Below, one piece after another: positions 1 through 10,174 of a DNA stretch of 64,000 bases. This DNA is from Seiridium cupressi (lineage: Eukaryota; Ascomycota; Sordariomycetes; Amphisphaeriales; Sporocadaceae). Made by a program: the position numbers and the translations under genes. The stretch spans positions 62,001 through 126,000 of the forward strand of contig JARVKI010000103.1 in the NCBI GenBank assembly GCA_036674765.1. Reading direction: 5' to 3'. The notes below the pieces were generated by a model. That model did no database searches. It was not told the origin of the DNA and saw only the letters and a program-made list of their open reading frames with translations. Each line of letters starts with the position of its first letter. Position 1 is the stretch's first letter.

Positions 1-501
1 TCTGTAACCACCATCATCGCAACGATCGACTCGACCGTCATTACGACTGCAACGTTTACATCACAGACATCCTTGCCCACTTGCACGGTTGCAAATCAGC
101 AACAGTTCCATTTGAAGGTAGTGGGCGGTCAATAAAACGGCCAATAGCTATATGCGACTCAGTGGGGTGATTTTGCGTGGGAATACCCATCTTCCTCGTT
201 TAGCATTAGCGACGCTTCCTTGTACACTCTGCAAGGAACCGCCCTCTCTGATAACGCGGGCAATGTTTTGAACGAGCGGACCTCACTCCTCGGCAATATC
301 GGATGGTCATTTGCTCTATTCCGCACCATGGCTGTCACGATCCTAACGGCGTATACGTGTAGTATTACTTCGGGCAACCTGGAGTGCCACTTTGGTACCA
401 TAGTGGATGCTCAGATGTGTGACTCGAACGGCCCGGCGCTCACCTATGCAATGCCAGGCTGGAGCATGGATTCCAGTTGCACGATAGTTGTAAGGGTATG
501 A
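1..501 (+). pseudogene. 3' part of a secreted or wall-type fungal protein with two in-frame stops
   Basis: Frame 1 is open from the window edge and continues to a TGA at 499-501. It is interrupted by TAA (133-135) and TAG (145-147), each directly after a CAA codon. Upstream it is Thr/Ser-rich (ITTATFTSQT) with a Cys-Thr-Val segment; downstream come LYATQWGDFAW, then LYTLQG, then a Cys-containing end (NLECHFGTIV ... SSCTIVV). This layout of a Thr-rich stretch followed by a small Cys-containing beta-type domain resembles fungal wall or secreted proteins, but I cannot name the family. A 30-bp GT...AG stretch (118-147) would remove both stops but is too short for a normal intron. Two C-to-T changes (CAA to TAA, CAG to TAG) explain the stops more simply. 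The 5' end lies outside the window. Confidence 0.4.
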
Positions 502-2558
502 TTATTATGTTGTTGTTGCGCTGGAGAGCTATCCTCTCTCAGCGCTCTCTACTCTGTTTTATATACAATACGCACGGACCGTGACAATAGTTACGGTGTC
601 CGTGGTGCCAGTCTGCTCTTCAGTCTAAACAGGGCTGCGAAATATCATGGCGTAATATCAATGTACCGTTATGTTGTGTTGTTTTATGTACGTCCTGAAA
701 GTGCTCTCTCTGTCTAGTCGACAAAAATGTTATCTGCAGATACCGACAATATTCAGCATCATGTTGTAGAGTTGGGGTTAAGTCCCGTAGCAACCAGACA
801 GCCATTTGAAGACATCATCAATCATCCTTTGTGGGCTAGTCGCAGGATGGATCCTGCAAGTCTAACTAGAGTTAAGAATGCAGGATCGAGATGCAGATTA
901 ATTACGGGCACTGAGAGCCTTGTTGACATCTGTTCCCAGGAGTAGTGATTGACTGGTCGGTCCCAAGTGGCAATCTCCAAGACGCCAGTATAGCCCATCT
1001 GATCCGAAAAATCAAGCGCATCTATCGTTTAGGCATGACCTTGAAATGCTACTCTTTGCCCATTGCGTTTCTTTTCTCCCAGCTGCCGCACCTTTCTTTT
1101 GCACCCACCACTGGTTCCTGGCGACCTTTCAGTATGGCGGCTTCATTTGCACCTGAGAACATGACTTCGAGCGAAACTATCCCATGCATTCTGCAGTTCG
1201 CGAGTGCCACCAGGACATCCGTAGCTGGCATACAGAAAACCAAATTCGCCAAGGGTCTCCCTCCGTCTAGTTCGGACGAGATGCCCTTTTCGACCTGCCT
1301 CTTGAGGTTACCATGGGACCATGATATTATTGAAACAGCTGCCCAGCCACCCCTTATCTCGGACTTCTAGCCACACACACATGCATATATACTAAACTAT
1401 CTCATCTTCCTTCCTCTTCTCTTCTGATACTCAGTCAATCAATCGATTCACCCCTCGTAACCATCCTCCACATTGACACTTGAACTAGTAGCTTGACCTC
1501 TCTAAAGCTCTTCGCCAGTTCTATGGCGATCTCACCTTTGGATCAGCCAACATGGACGATGAACGCGGTGCCCACGGAAGCACAATAGTAGAGCTTGGAG
1601 ACACCTGCAGTGGCGAAACCGGAAAAACGATTGTGGACTTTGATCTAGCCGCAAGGTGAATTGCACGTGCACGGTCGGCACCGAGTACTTCGAAGATCGA
1701 CTTGTCGGTATTGTCAGCAAGACAGAAGCCCTGTGGGAATCAGCACCACTAAGGTTCAGCCGTCAGAAGCTCAAGGTGCCGGAGCAGACACAGATGACGG
1801 GGTCGGCTCTATATTTGATATGCATGCACTGTGTTATTGAACTCCTCCGACCCTGGCCACTTTTCGATTGCATCCAACATATGTAGCAAGACACCCACGT
1901 CAGTTCTTCCATATGCAGCTCTCCATTTCAAGGGACACTTCAGACACTTACCCTTATAGCAGCTGTCCGACCTTCCTGAGTGCCAAAGCTGAGCCAGTCG
2001 TACACATATGAGAGGATGAAGTACTTGGACAACTTTGTATGCGCAACCGTGCCGGGCTGGGGTTCTTTTAAGATATGTATGCATATCGAATGCCTGGGCA
2101 GTCGTCTGACAGGCGGTTCTTCGAGGCCTGTCTTTTTGGCAATCTCGCCGAAAGAGGCTTGGCCATCAGGAGGTATGATGTCGACAATGTGGAACCCGCA
2201 GGTCGCATCGATGCTGGTCCCGTTAGTTGTCTAGAAGTTTTAGCCTGCTAAATGACTGTGCTAGGGATAAAGACTTCTTATGGCAATGGGCTCGAAAGCC
2301 GTCGGAATAGATTCCATGAGTAACTCAGGCAGGTCGGCTGTCGCGTCGAGAACAGCGTCTTGGAGAAGGGACGTGTTTAGGAGGAAGACGTTGTGGGCTA
2401 TCCTCGTCAAAGAATGGTGAAGTCACTCCCTGGGCCGATAGAAGCTCTGGCAGCTCTGGCAGCTCTGGAACGGAAGCACTGATCTTGCCAGCAAACTCAG
2501 CAGGTTCTTGGCTCTAATTAGCGAGCCAATCAATCTTCAGGATATGAGGGCGCTTAGC
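502..2558. other. gene-poor stretch, possible decayed coding relics
   Basis: No open frame with recognisable motifs or a convincing exon chain. Short frames on both strands (for example minus-strand 1809-2084 and 1049-1252) look protein-like in composition, but I could not assign a family. A nine-base unit (cagctctgg) repeats about three times near 2446-2472. Confidence 0.3.
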
Positions 2559-2560
2559 TA

Positions 2561-2804
2561 CCAGGAGGTCCTCGCGGAAAGATGCACACTTCCCCACATA
2601 TTTCGGCCAAACTAAAACAAATATTAATAATAAAGATCGAGGGGAAATCGTAAAATTTCCAGACTCCCTATCTAGATTAATTATTTTATGTGATATAAGC
2701 CGCTGTTTTTAAATATCTTTTATTTCCGTTGTGTTGTTGAGTTATGTGCTCGCGAAGCTAGTGGGGCTTAGAGAAGTGTGCATCATTCCGCGAGGACCTC
2801 CTGC
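2561..2804. mobile_element. MITE-like element with about 32-bp terminal inverted repeats and TA target duplication
   Basis: The left end (2561-2592) begins CCAGGAGGTCCTCGCGGAAA. The reverse complement of the right end (2804 back to 2773) begins GCAGGAGGTCCTCGCGGAAT and stays aligned through GATGCACACTTC, with two or three mismatches over about 32 bp. TA flanks both ends (2559-2560 and 2805-2806). The 244-bp interior is AT-rich with no coding frame. A TA duplication and short TIRs fit a non-autonomous Tc1/mariner or pogo-type element; the superfamily is inferred from the target site only. Confidence 0.7.
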
Positions 2805-2807
2805 TAC

Positions 2808-2987
2808 GTGTCACGGTTTAAAAGGGTCACAAAGGCTTTGCTTCAAGGTCCCCCACAAAGTGTGTAAATTACAAAAGCTGGAGAGCTGGAATTAAATTCC
2901 AAGCTCTCTTCTAAATACTCTAAGCTTACAGCTGGCAGCAGCCGTCAACAGCTATTAATAGCTGGCGCTAGCGCCAGTCCGTGACAC
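2808..2987. mobile_element. second MITE-like element with GTGTCACGG termini
   Basis: GTGTCACGG at 2808-2816 is the exact inverse of CCGTGACAC at 2979-2987, and TAC flanks both sides (2805-2807 and 2988-2990). The interior is non-coding. About 60 bp of it (a gtcccccacaaagtgtgtaaa-type motif) recurs at 7098-7160, so this is a dispersed repeat. It abuts the preceding element, sharing its flanking TA. The TIR is only 9 bp, so the class is uncertain. Confidence 0.5.
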
Positions 2988-3188
2988 TACGTAGTACAAT
3001 GTGGCGAGCTGAACAAAACATGGATCATCGCAGGACCAGTCCCTTGGACGATTGATTAATCTGCATTAGTTTCAGCCATCATCAAAGGCAACTGGTTTTC
3101 GTCATTTAATGACCGATTCACGAAGAGCACTCTTAGGCCCTCACGGTAATCAGCCTCGTACGGATATAGTGCAGTTGCTACTAGCACC

Positions 3189-6100
3189 ATGGCGCAGATC
3201 GGTTCCATTCGGTCGAGCCTGGCCCAGGTGACACAAGAGCTGACAGTAGCAGCGGCCAACCTCAACTTCGACTTCACATTGATCAAACTGGAGGCTCCGG
3301 CGGAATATAAGGGCGTCGGCAATGCGCTCACAGCTTCACGTGTTCGGGAGGCCGAGACAGGCCCCTTACATATGACCGCGCGCAGGCTAGGGGCTCTCTT
3401 TGAAGGTGTTTGTCCGGACACACCGAACCTGATCAAGGCTTATGGTATGCGTGCTTCGGAGATCTCGAAGGAGGTATCTGAGGGAAGTCCACATGATAGT
3501 CCGACTTGGAAATCCAATTGGGTCCGGACAGAGTACGGCGGCATCGATGCTACGTCGCTTTGGGCGGCGGCAACATCAAGCAAAGCTGCTTTGCCTGTGC
3601 ACCTCCTGGCATGTATCATTGCACGAGTATGGACCTCATCTGAAGCAATATCTCTTTGGGTCGAGATCGTAGAGGAGAGAAAACGCGAGGTTTTGTCGCG
3701 ATTCGAAGAAAGCGGTCATATTCAAGTCCAATTGATCTCGGCCATCCAGCAGGAGATCAGCCGAGAGCATCTCGCGAAATGGGATGCTAGCGCTAGGGCC
3801 TGGCTGCAGACTGCAGACAAGGCGAGAGAACGTCAGTATAAGCAGTTCTTGTTGATAGTCAACAACCTCAGCATTGCCATCAACCGAGGGGATACATCAC
3901 TCTATTCAAATGTGGTCCACGTCTGGACTGCTGCGCTCTCTGCAATGGAAGGCCTCATTTGCGGATCGCCCTACACAGTAAAAGACGGACCGGTACTCCT
4001 AGGTCTCTCAGCCTGGCATATTTTCCCTGACATGATAATATTCAACACTCCCTTGGGGACCAAGGAAGTAGTCATGAATGATATCTTGGTCAAGCAGGGA
4101 GGTGTTCTATCATTGGGGATATCAGATGTCGGGCGCCAGGAACAGCAAGGTATCTACTGGTCGTTATCTCTAGCACATCATAAGTTTTATGGTGGTGCAG
4201 TCAAGCGCACGCGCCGACTCGATGTCGATGGAACACGTCTGAGTCTCAACGAGTTGGTTCTCGTATGCATGGGCAGCCTGATGAGGCTATGGGGCATCCC
4301 AAAGAAGGACACTGCGAACGCGCTGAAGGCATTACAGGCAATTGCTCTAGCTCTATCGACGGTTGAAAACGTCGCCTCGATGTCTAGTTGGCACGATATC
4401 CTTGAGGAGCCCCTTGCAAGCTACCTAGCAGAAGACTCCCAGGCCAGGCTAGCGACATCCCTTGGCCGCCGGCGACAAAACTTCTTGCCCGGTGCGATCG
4501 CAACGGCGCATAAACCTCTTTTTGGCCTACTACATCTTCCCACCCTGCTGATCCTACTCAAAGATGCCGATGCAAGGATCCATCTCCTACGACGACTTGT
4601 AGCTCGAACAGTGGGGCTGAACAACGAGAACAGTGTAATTGTTCTATTCGACGACACCTTTCCGCGAAAAAACCTCACATTCGCTACCACATCTCGTATT
4701 TACGGGGATCAGAATGCATCGCATTCAAATACAGGCAGATATCATCGTTGGGTTCAGAAGCCGCAAGCAAATTTGTCCTCTCAGAACGAAAACGAACAAT
4801 TATTTCCATCCAGCAATCAAGCGGTCGACTTTGATATGTGGACAGATCTCGACTTCGATTCGGATGGTGGTGAACAGGATCAGGAAGGGGGAAGCGAAGA
4901 TCGACAGGGCAATGCAAAGCCACAGCAAGGTGGCGAAGACCAGCCAAGCGAACATACAAAGAATATGAACATGGAAGTTCCAACGGGAAATAAGCAAGAC
5001 TCTGCATGTCGCGTGGAAGGCTCGAAAGGCACTGGTACCAACGCACATAGTGCGAAAGAGAACATAACCACCAACCTAAATGATGAAGACGACGTAGCGG
5101 ACGGAGAGACTGGAGAGGAGACCGGAGATATGAGCATCGAGAGATCATTCTCAAGTATCGGCAGCCAAAATGGCCAACAAGAAAGCCATGGCAAGCATAA
5201 GGACCACCTCGACGATGCTGCTGTGTTCACGGACCTCGGTTTTCCATTGGATTATGAAAATATCTCAGGATCTTTTCTTGATCCAACTGAACCCAAAAGC
5301 TCAAGGTTCACTACAGAATCAACGAAAGATGATTTGTTGGAAGAAGGAACCGACGACAGGCTAGACGCTACTATGGAACACTATGAAAAGCGATGTGCAA
5401 GGTACCTCAATGCCTATCAGAGGACCCTTGGGCGCGAAGTTGTCCAATTCCTAGAAGGTGAACCTTCAACGTATCCAAAGACAGCACCATGGAACTATGA
5501 TGGAGTCACTAATACTGTCACTCATCCTGATAGCACCGATGAATACGTGTTTTCTCTGGGTCTAAAGAGCGGGTCCGAGTTTGGAGAGCATGCGTCCATG
5601 CTTGAACATGCTGCGATATATGTAAAAGACAGAGTTGTGGTTGATTGGTCGAAGGATTTCTCGCTGACCCTCGAGGATATACTCTGGTGTCTCTCGTTCA
5701 ACATGGTTGATCTAGGACGTCTAGACACGGCGATCGGGCAGCAAGCTGTCTTTCCGTTCCTGGAGGTTTTGGCCGCGGTTTCCAAGATGTACTCGGAACC
5801 AGCCGCTGGTGGTGCCACAATTTCCTGTTCGATTGTCGAGCGACCGTTTGATCCACCCATCTTTTCCAAAAGGTTGGAGGCAGCGGATTGGTTTCATGCG
5901 CACTCCTATGTGACAATAAGCCAGAGTTCCACAATCAGCCTGATTGGCTATTTCGAGACTGGTCACAACGTCCTCGAAGGAATGAAAGGAACATACAATA
6001 TCATAGGCTTGAGTGGTGGGGATTCCATCTTCGTACTCACATCTGTAAGCTTCAAAATGATTTCCGAGGTGCTTCTGGCTCATTTGGTTCATCTGTCTGA

Positions 6101-6739
6101 CTTATATAGCTACTACAAGACCCTGAAACGAAGTACCCAGACCACAGCTTCAGCCGTATACTTGGAAACACAGGAACCGCGGGGTTTTCCATCCTAACCA
6201 CGCCATCTGAATTGATGCTGCGCCAACGCGACCCGGCAGCATGGTTAGTAGAGCCGGTGGATTTCGATGGGGCTCCACAAGACAGCTTCAAAAACACATC
6301 GCTTCATCTCGCCTTCACGGATTGGCGTGCACCTCTGGTCAGATTCCAATCCGTCGGCGAACGAGATGCCGACGTCAACATCATCGAAGCTGTCATCTCT
6401 GTTCGCGATTCTGGCAAATGGGTTGCCGATGTCGACATTTACCGAGCACTGGTTCATCGCCGGGTAAGACGATATGAAAATACTTGTTCTCACACCCCCA
6501 AGCTGTTGGAAGACTCTGATATTCTTTCTGTTGAGAGTTGGGACCAGGTTCTGGACTGCACAGATGGTTCCGTTGCTGTGAGATGCCACAGCAATTGGGT
6601 CGCCAAATTAGCTGTTCTCTCCGTCCTGGCTCAGCATATGACCGAAGAGCGCCCAATTGTCATTTGTCCTCGATCCTGTTGTTGGGGGTGTGTTATGAAG
6701 AGCCAACCTAGGTCAGGAGACCTAATCTATATATGTTAG
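3189..6739 (+). CDS. conserved large fungal protein of unknown function, 1161 aa
   Basis: Exon 1 is 3189-6044 (952 codons). A GT-AG intron at 6045-6109 (65 bp) is followed by exon 2, 6110-6739. The join is phase 0 and the second exon reads LLQDPETKYPDHSF, continuing the hydrophilic fold. The ATG has a strong context (caccATGg). No catalytic motif is recognised. The first 500 residues look mostly helical. Residues roughly 530-690 are acidic, Gln/Asn/Ser-rich and probably disordered. The C-terminal third is globular and ends in a Cys-rich stretch (CPRSCCWGC). I believe similar long hypothetical proteins occur in aspergilli and fusaria, but I assign no function. No signal peptide or membrane segment is evident. 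A reader that ignores the intron would end at 6197 and lose the last 200 residues. Confidence 0.85.
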
Positions 6740-8809
6740 TGACTTCGTACATTATTACGAGTGCGCCCAGTATCGCATATTGTGTTTTGACCCCTGATGG
6801 ATCTGATATCGCGCCTCCGACCTCAAGGAGCTTAGTAGATCTAGCCAGCAGGTCGGCATGTCGCATTTTGAACCATTGACTCATTATTCATACTTCTGCA
6901 TCCAACAGAACAAGAAATCTTCATCTTCATAGTCTTCCAGCTTACCAACAAAGGATGCGCTTGTATTGGGTAGCAGAGTATGGACGTGCTCGGTGTTTTT
7001 GGCAACTTTTGTCGCACCTCTTGCAATATCTGCAGCGCTGGACAGGTCGCATACGATTGGAATTGCATGGTCTTCTTAAGCGCTTTTTAGACGTCTTTGT
7101 CACGGTTCAGGGTCCCCCATAAGTTGTGTAAATTGCAAAGGCTAAAAGGCTGGAAGTTATCACAAAATATTAGACTTAATGAGACTATGTATTAACACTT
7201 TATATTAACAAACCGGTTTAACCTTATCGGCGTTTGGTCCAGTGGATGCAGGGAGTCTTCATTGCATGTCTTGTAAAATCCTCTACATCGAGATGTTGAG
7301 CTTGGGGTACAGCCATTCCTCCAAATAAAACTTACAGCACATGATACCAAGACAGCAAAGCAGCGGTAGATGCATCTCTACAGGAATAAATGATCCAGTG
7401 GCAATATAAGAAATTAAACTTAAGGATGACAACGACGAAATTATGGTCTTCAGCGCTTCTATATTTCTAACGGTCGAGGTGTTTGGTCACAAGACGAGAG
7501 CAATTACTTCCCGACCAGTGAACATTTGGGACCATAAGGCGTTGAAAGTCAGTCGTCAAAAGTCATGCGCCGAATCATGCCATCTCCCAGAGATCAATAA
7601 CTGGTGACACAGAGCCATGAGCCATTAGAAATTCATCACCGTTGAAAGTCTATTTCACTAGCTAGATCGGACGTGCATTAGGGCTCAAAATCGGACGCAT
7701 GAGCGTGTATTGTGTGATCATGGCCAAGGTACTAGAATCATGTTATGCGCACTACCCCGCTGCGCCCAACATGTACGTGATTTCTATTGGCTGCTCCATG
7801 TCATAACACCGTATTGACGTGCATGAATTAGCAAGGCGCCTATTTAGCCGCAGTCTGATAATGTCATTCACTCTTTTCACTTCGCCATTTCAACCTAAGG
7901 ACGCTATCGTGTCTGTTCCCGAATTATTGTTCGCTTGCCAGAGCTCCTGGTCGAGCTGTTCCGGCCATAGTTCCATCGGCCAGGGGACCAACGAGATGGC
8001 TTCACTGCCCTCAAAGAACTCCCTTGTGCTAGCGATCAAAGCCGAAGCGCTTTCCCTAGAAGAGAAGCTAGTTGGCGACGGATGCTCTTCTAGTACCCAC
8101 CGAATCATGCTGTCGGCATTTGGGCGCGACGAAGCCCTGGACGAAGAAGCCACCATCATTCCCGCAGTGATAGGATACTTGAACGAGGTCTGACTATGGT
8201 AGCGGTCTATGATATTGGGTTGAATTTGATGGGTGATCAGAAAGTGGCCAGACTATGCTTTGTCTAGCCCGGCAAATCCCATGATTCTAGCAGAGATTGT
8301 CTCCGGCCAAAATGGCCAATATGAGGCTGGGACATGGCAGCCGCTGAACGACAGAAAGGTTTGGAGGTGGGTAGCGGAACCGGCAAGTTTCTCAAGTTTT
8401 GGCAAAATATTTCTCCCCTCGAGGACTCACCAACGCTTCAAGATAGGTTCGATACTATTGAGAAGCTCGAATTCGCTCCAGGCGATGCTATTTCAAATCC
8501 TCTCGAAAGACAGCAGAGACCCGAATTTATTAAGGGGTAATAGCCTCAAGGTTAAGGATTTCCCCGTTCCCAAAGAATGAGATGAGCTTCAAAATTTAGC
8601 TTTGATTACATCATGAATGGTAAATAGTGATGTATATAAAATTGAAAAAAGCAACCCAAAAACAAAGAAAGAAACGAAATTTATCCAATTCCCCATGTAG
8701 GCGCCAGTTCATGCATATGCATTTCACTCCAAGTCCAATGCATTCGTCATAAATCGATTCTGCTCAGTCTCACAGCTTTCACCACTTCTCTTCCTCTCCG
8801 TTCTCAAGA
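6740..8809. other. intergenic stretch with weak coding relics
   Basis: This holds a partial copy (7098-7160) of the 2808-2987 element. Two frames, 7819-8193 and 8334-8580, have coding-like composition (for example NPLERQQRPEFIKG near 8500), but the plausible reading changes frame without a good intron. They may be remnants of one gene; I see no family motif. Confidence 0.3.
7098..7160. repeat. partial copy of the 2808-2987 repeat
   Basis: Starts with tgtcacggtt and then shares the ggtccccca, tgtgtaaatt and ggctggaa blocks, in order, with 2809-2900. A stretch of about 27 bp between the first two blocks is absent here. The right terminus was not found. Confidence 0.5.
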
Positions 8810-10174
8810 TCATGAAATTCCGCCGACGACGACATGAAGCAGCTGCGGATCAGCACCCGCCACAAGACCGGCCTAGTTCTCACCATCAGGATTCACGTCA
8901 TCATACGAGAAGGCATAACCAAGCCCATCACTCTCGTAACTGTGGACGATACGGGAATAATGGTTGTTCGGGCTCGATAGGTAATAAAAGTCGCTGGATA
9001 GTGACGGCTGGATGTTACCACCATTCGAAAGCAATGTACCGCGGTTGAACGCAGCGCAAAGTCGAGGCACGACAGCCTTATGGACGTCGTTATCGCCATC
9101 GATAATTGCGAATGGGCCAGAATTACAGCCGAAGATGTCTTGAGCATTAGGCTTGCCGTAACTTCGGTTATCATTGGCGCATACGAGGTTGTCGCCGCTG
9201 ATATTGCAATCAACTAGACCAGGGCTAGATTGAGAGTCGATTGTCAAATCCTGGGAAGTGTACTGAGACCACTAATTCATGACATTAGTCCAACTCTCAA
9301 AATCGACACAACTAGCAATGATCTTACCACTTGATCAACATAGTTACTGAAATAGTTCTCAAAGGCGCCAGAGTTGAGGCCCGGATACAGGTTCGGTGCT
9401 AAGATTCTCAGCGGGGCGCCGGCCTCGTCAGTGACACACAAGTCCTTCCAGGGCTGACCATCGATCGCCGATTGCGCTGCAAAATCACTGCAAATACCCG
9501 CGATAGCGCCAGATTTGAGTCCCTTGCGTGTCTGCACTTCGCCGCTGCCCAGCGTAAGGCTCGTTCCCATCACTAAGCCGACGAAGTCGACGAAGGAAAG
9601 ATTGGCCCAGATGCCGTCCGTATTGTACGTCAATTCCACAAAGCCCCAGTTGATCAGTGCTGATGGATCCGCCGGGTTAACAAATGAAGGCTCAACGAGT
9701 TGAGTGGTGCCTCCAGATGACACCGTAAAAAATTCCAGCGGCGCTTCCGAGACCCAGATTCGAACTGCACTGATATAACCGGGCAAGGTAAAAGTGGTCG
9801 TACCGCCAACGCCACTAAGCTCCAAGGCCACATCATCCAAGACCTGGATTGGCGTGGTGCTTCCAGCAGCGTCGGGATAATACCAAGAGCCAGATGGCGA
9901 GAGGAAAACCACGGATCCACTAACATCATTTCCGGTCACGTATGCTGTGAGTGCATCACTTCCGGCATTATTATTCGTTATGGAAATCTGGAGGGAGCTT
10001 GCTGCAACAGTTTGACACTGTCTCAACGGACGCGATGTTGGTGCTATTGACAGTATTGTCTTCTGTAATGACAATGTCCTTAACAACACTGGGCTGCACC
10101 ACAAGTGGCAGAGCCAGCCCCAAGGCACTGAATAGTCCTAGAGAAGGAAAGAAAAATTCTGATAGGGCGCGCAT
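8810..10174 (-). pseudogene. GH64 beta-1,3-glucanase (thaumatin-like fold), decayed
   Basis: Secreted laminaripentaose-producing-type endo-1,3-beta-glucanase family, acting on fungal or plant wall glucan. The start at 10174 gives a signal peptide (MRALSEFF...LGLALPL). The body reads ITNNNAGSDALTAYVTG, WGFVELTYNTDGIWANLSFVDFVG, DGQPWKDLC and LRILAPNLYPG, all characteristic of GH64. A GT-AG intron at 9272-9327 (56 bp) joins YVDQV to WSQYTSQDL. Two defects are visible. Near 10010-10030 the signal-peptide frame and the body frame differ by one base with no convincing intron. A TAG at 8873-8875 follows DGEN, while 20 further in-frame codons (AGLVAGADPQLLHVVVGGIS) then a stop match the usual family C-terminus, so CAG to TAG is the likely change. 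An unrecognised 5' intron could remove the first defect but not the second. Confidence 0.8.

Noticed and set aside
3056..3436. 126-codon minus-strand frame over the start of the 1161-aa gene
   Set aside because: Antisense to a clearly coding exon; no motifs.
6045..6197. Ending the 1161-aa protein at the first stop (6197)
   Set aside because: The retained intron would replace a continuous conserved-looking C-terminus; the GT-AG join at 6044/6110 keeps the frame for 209 more residues.
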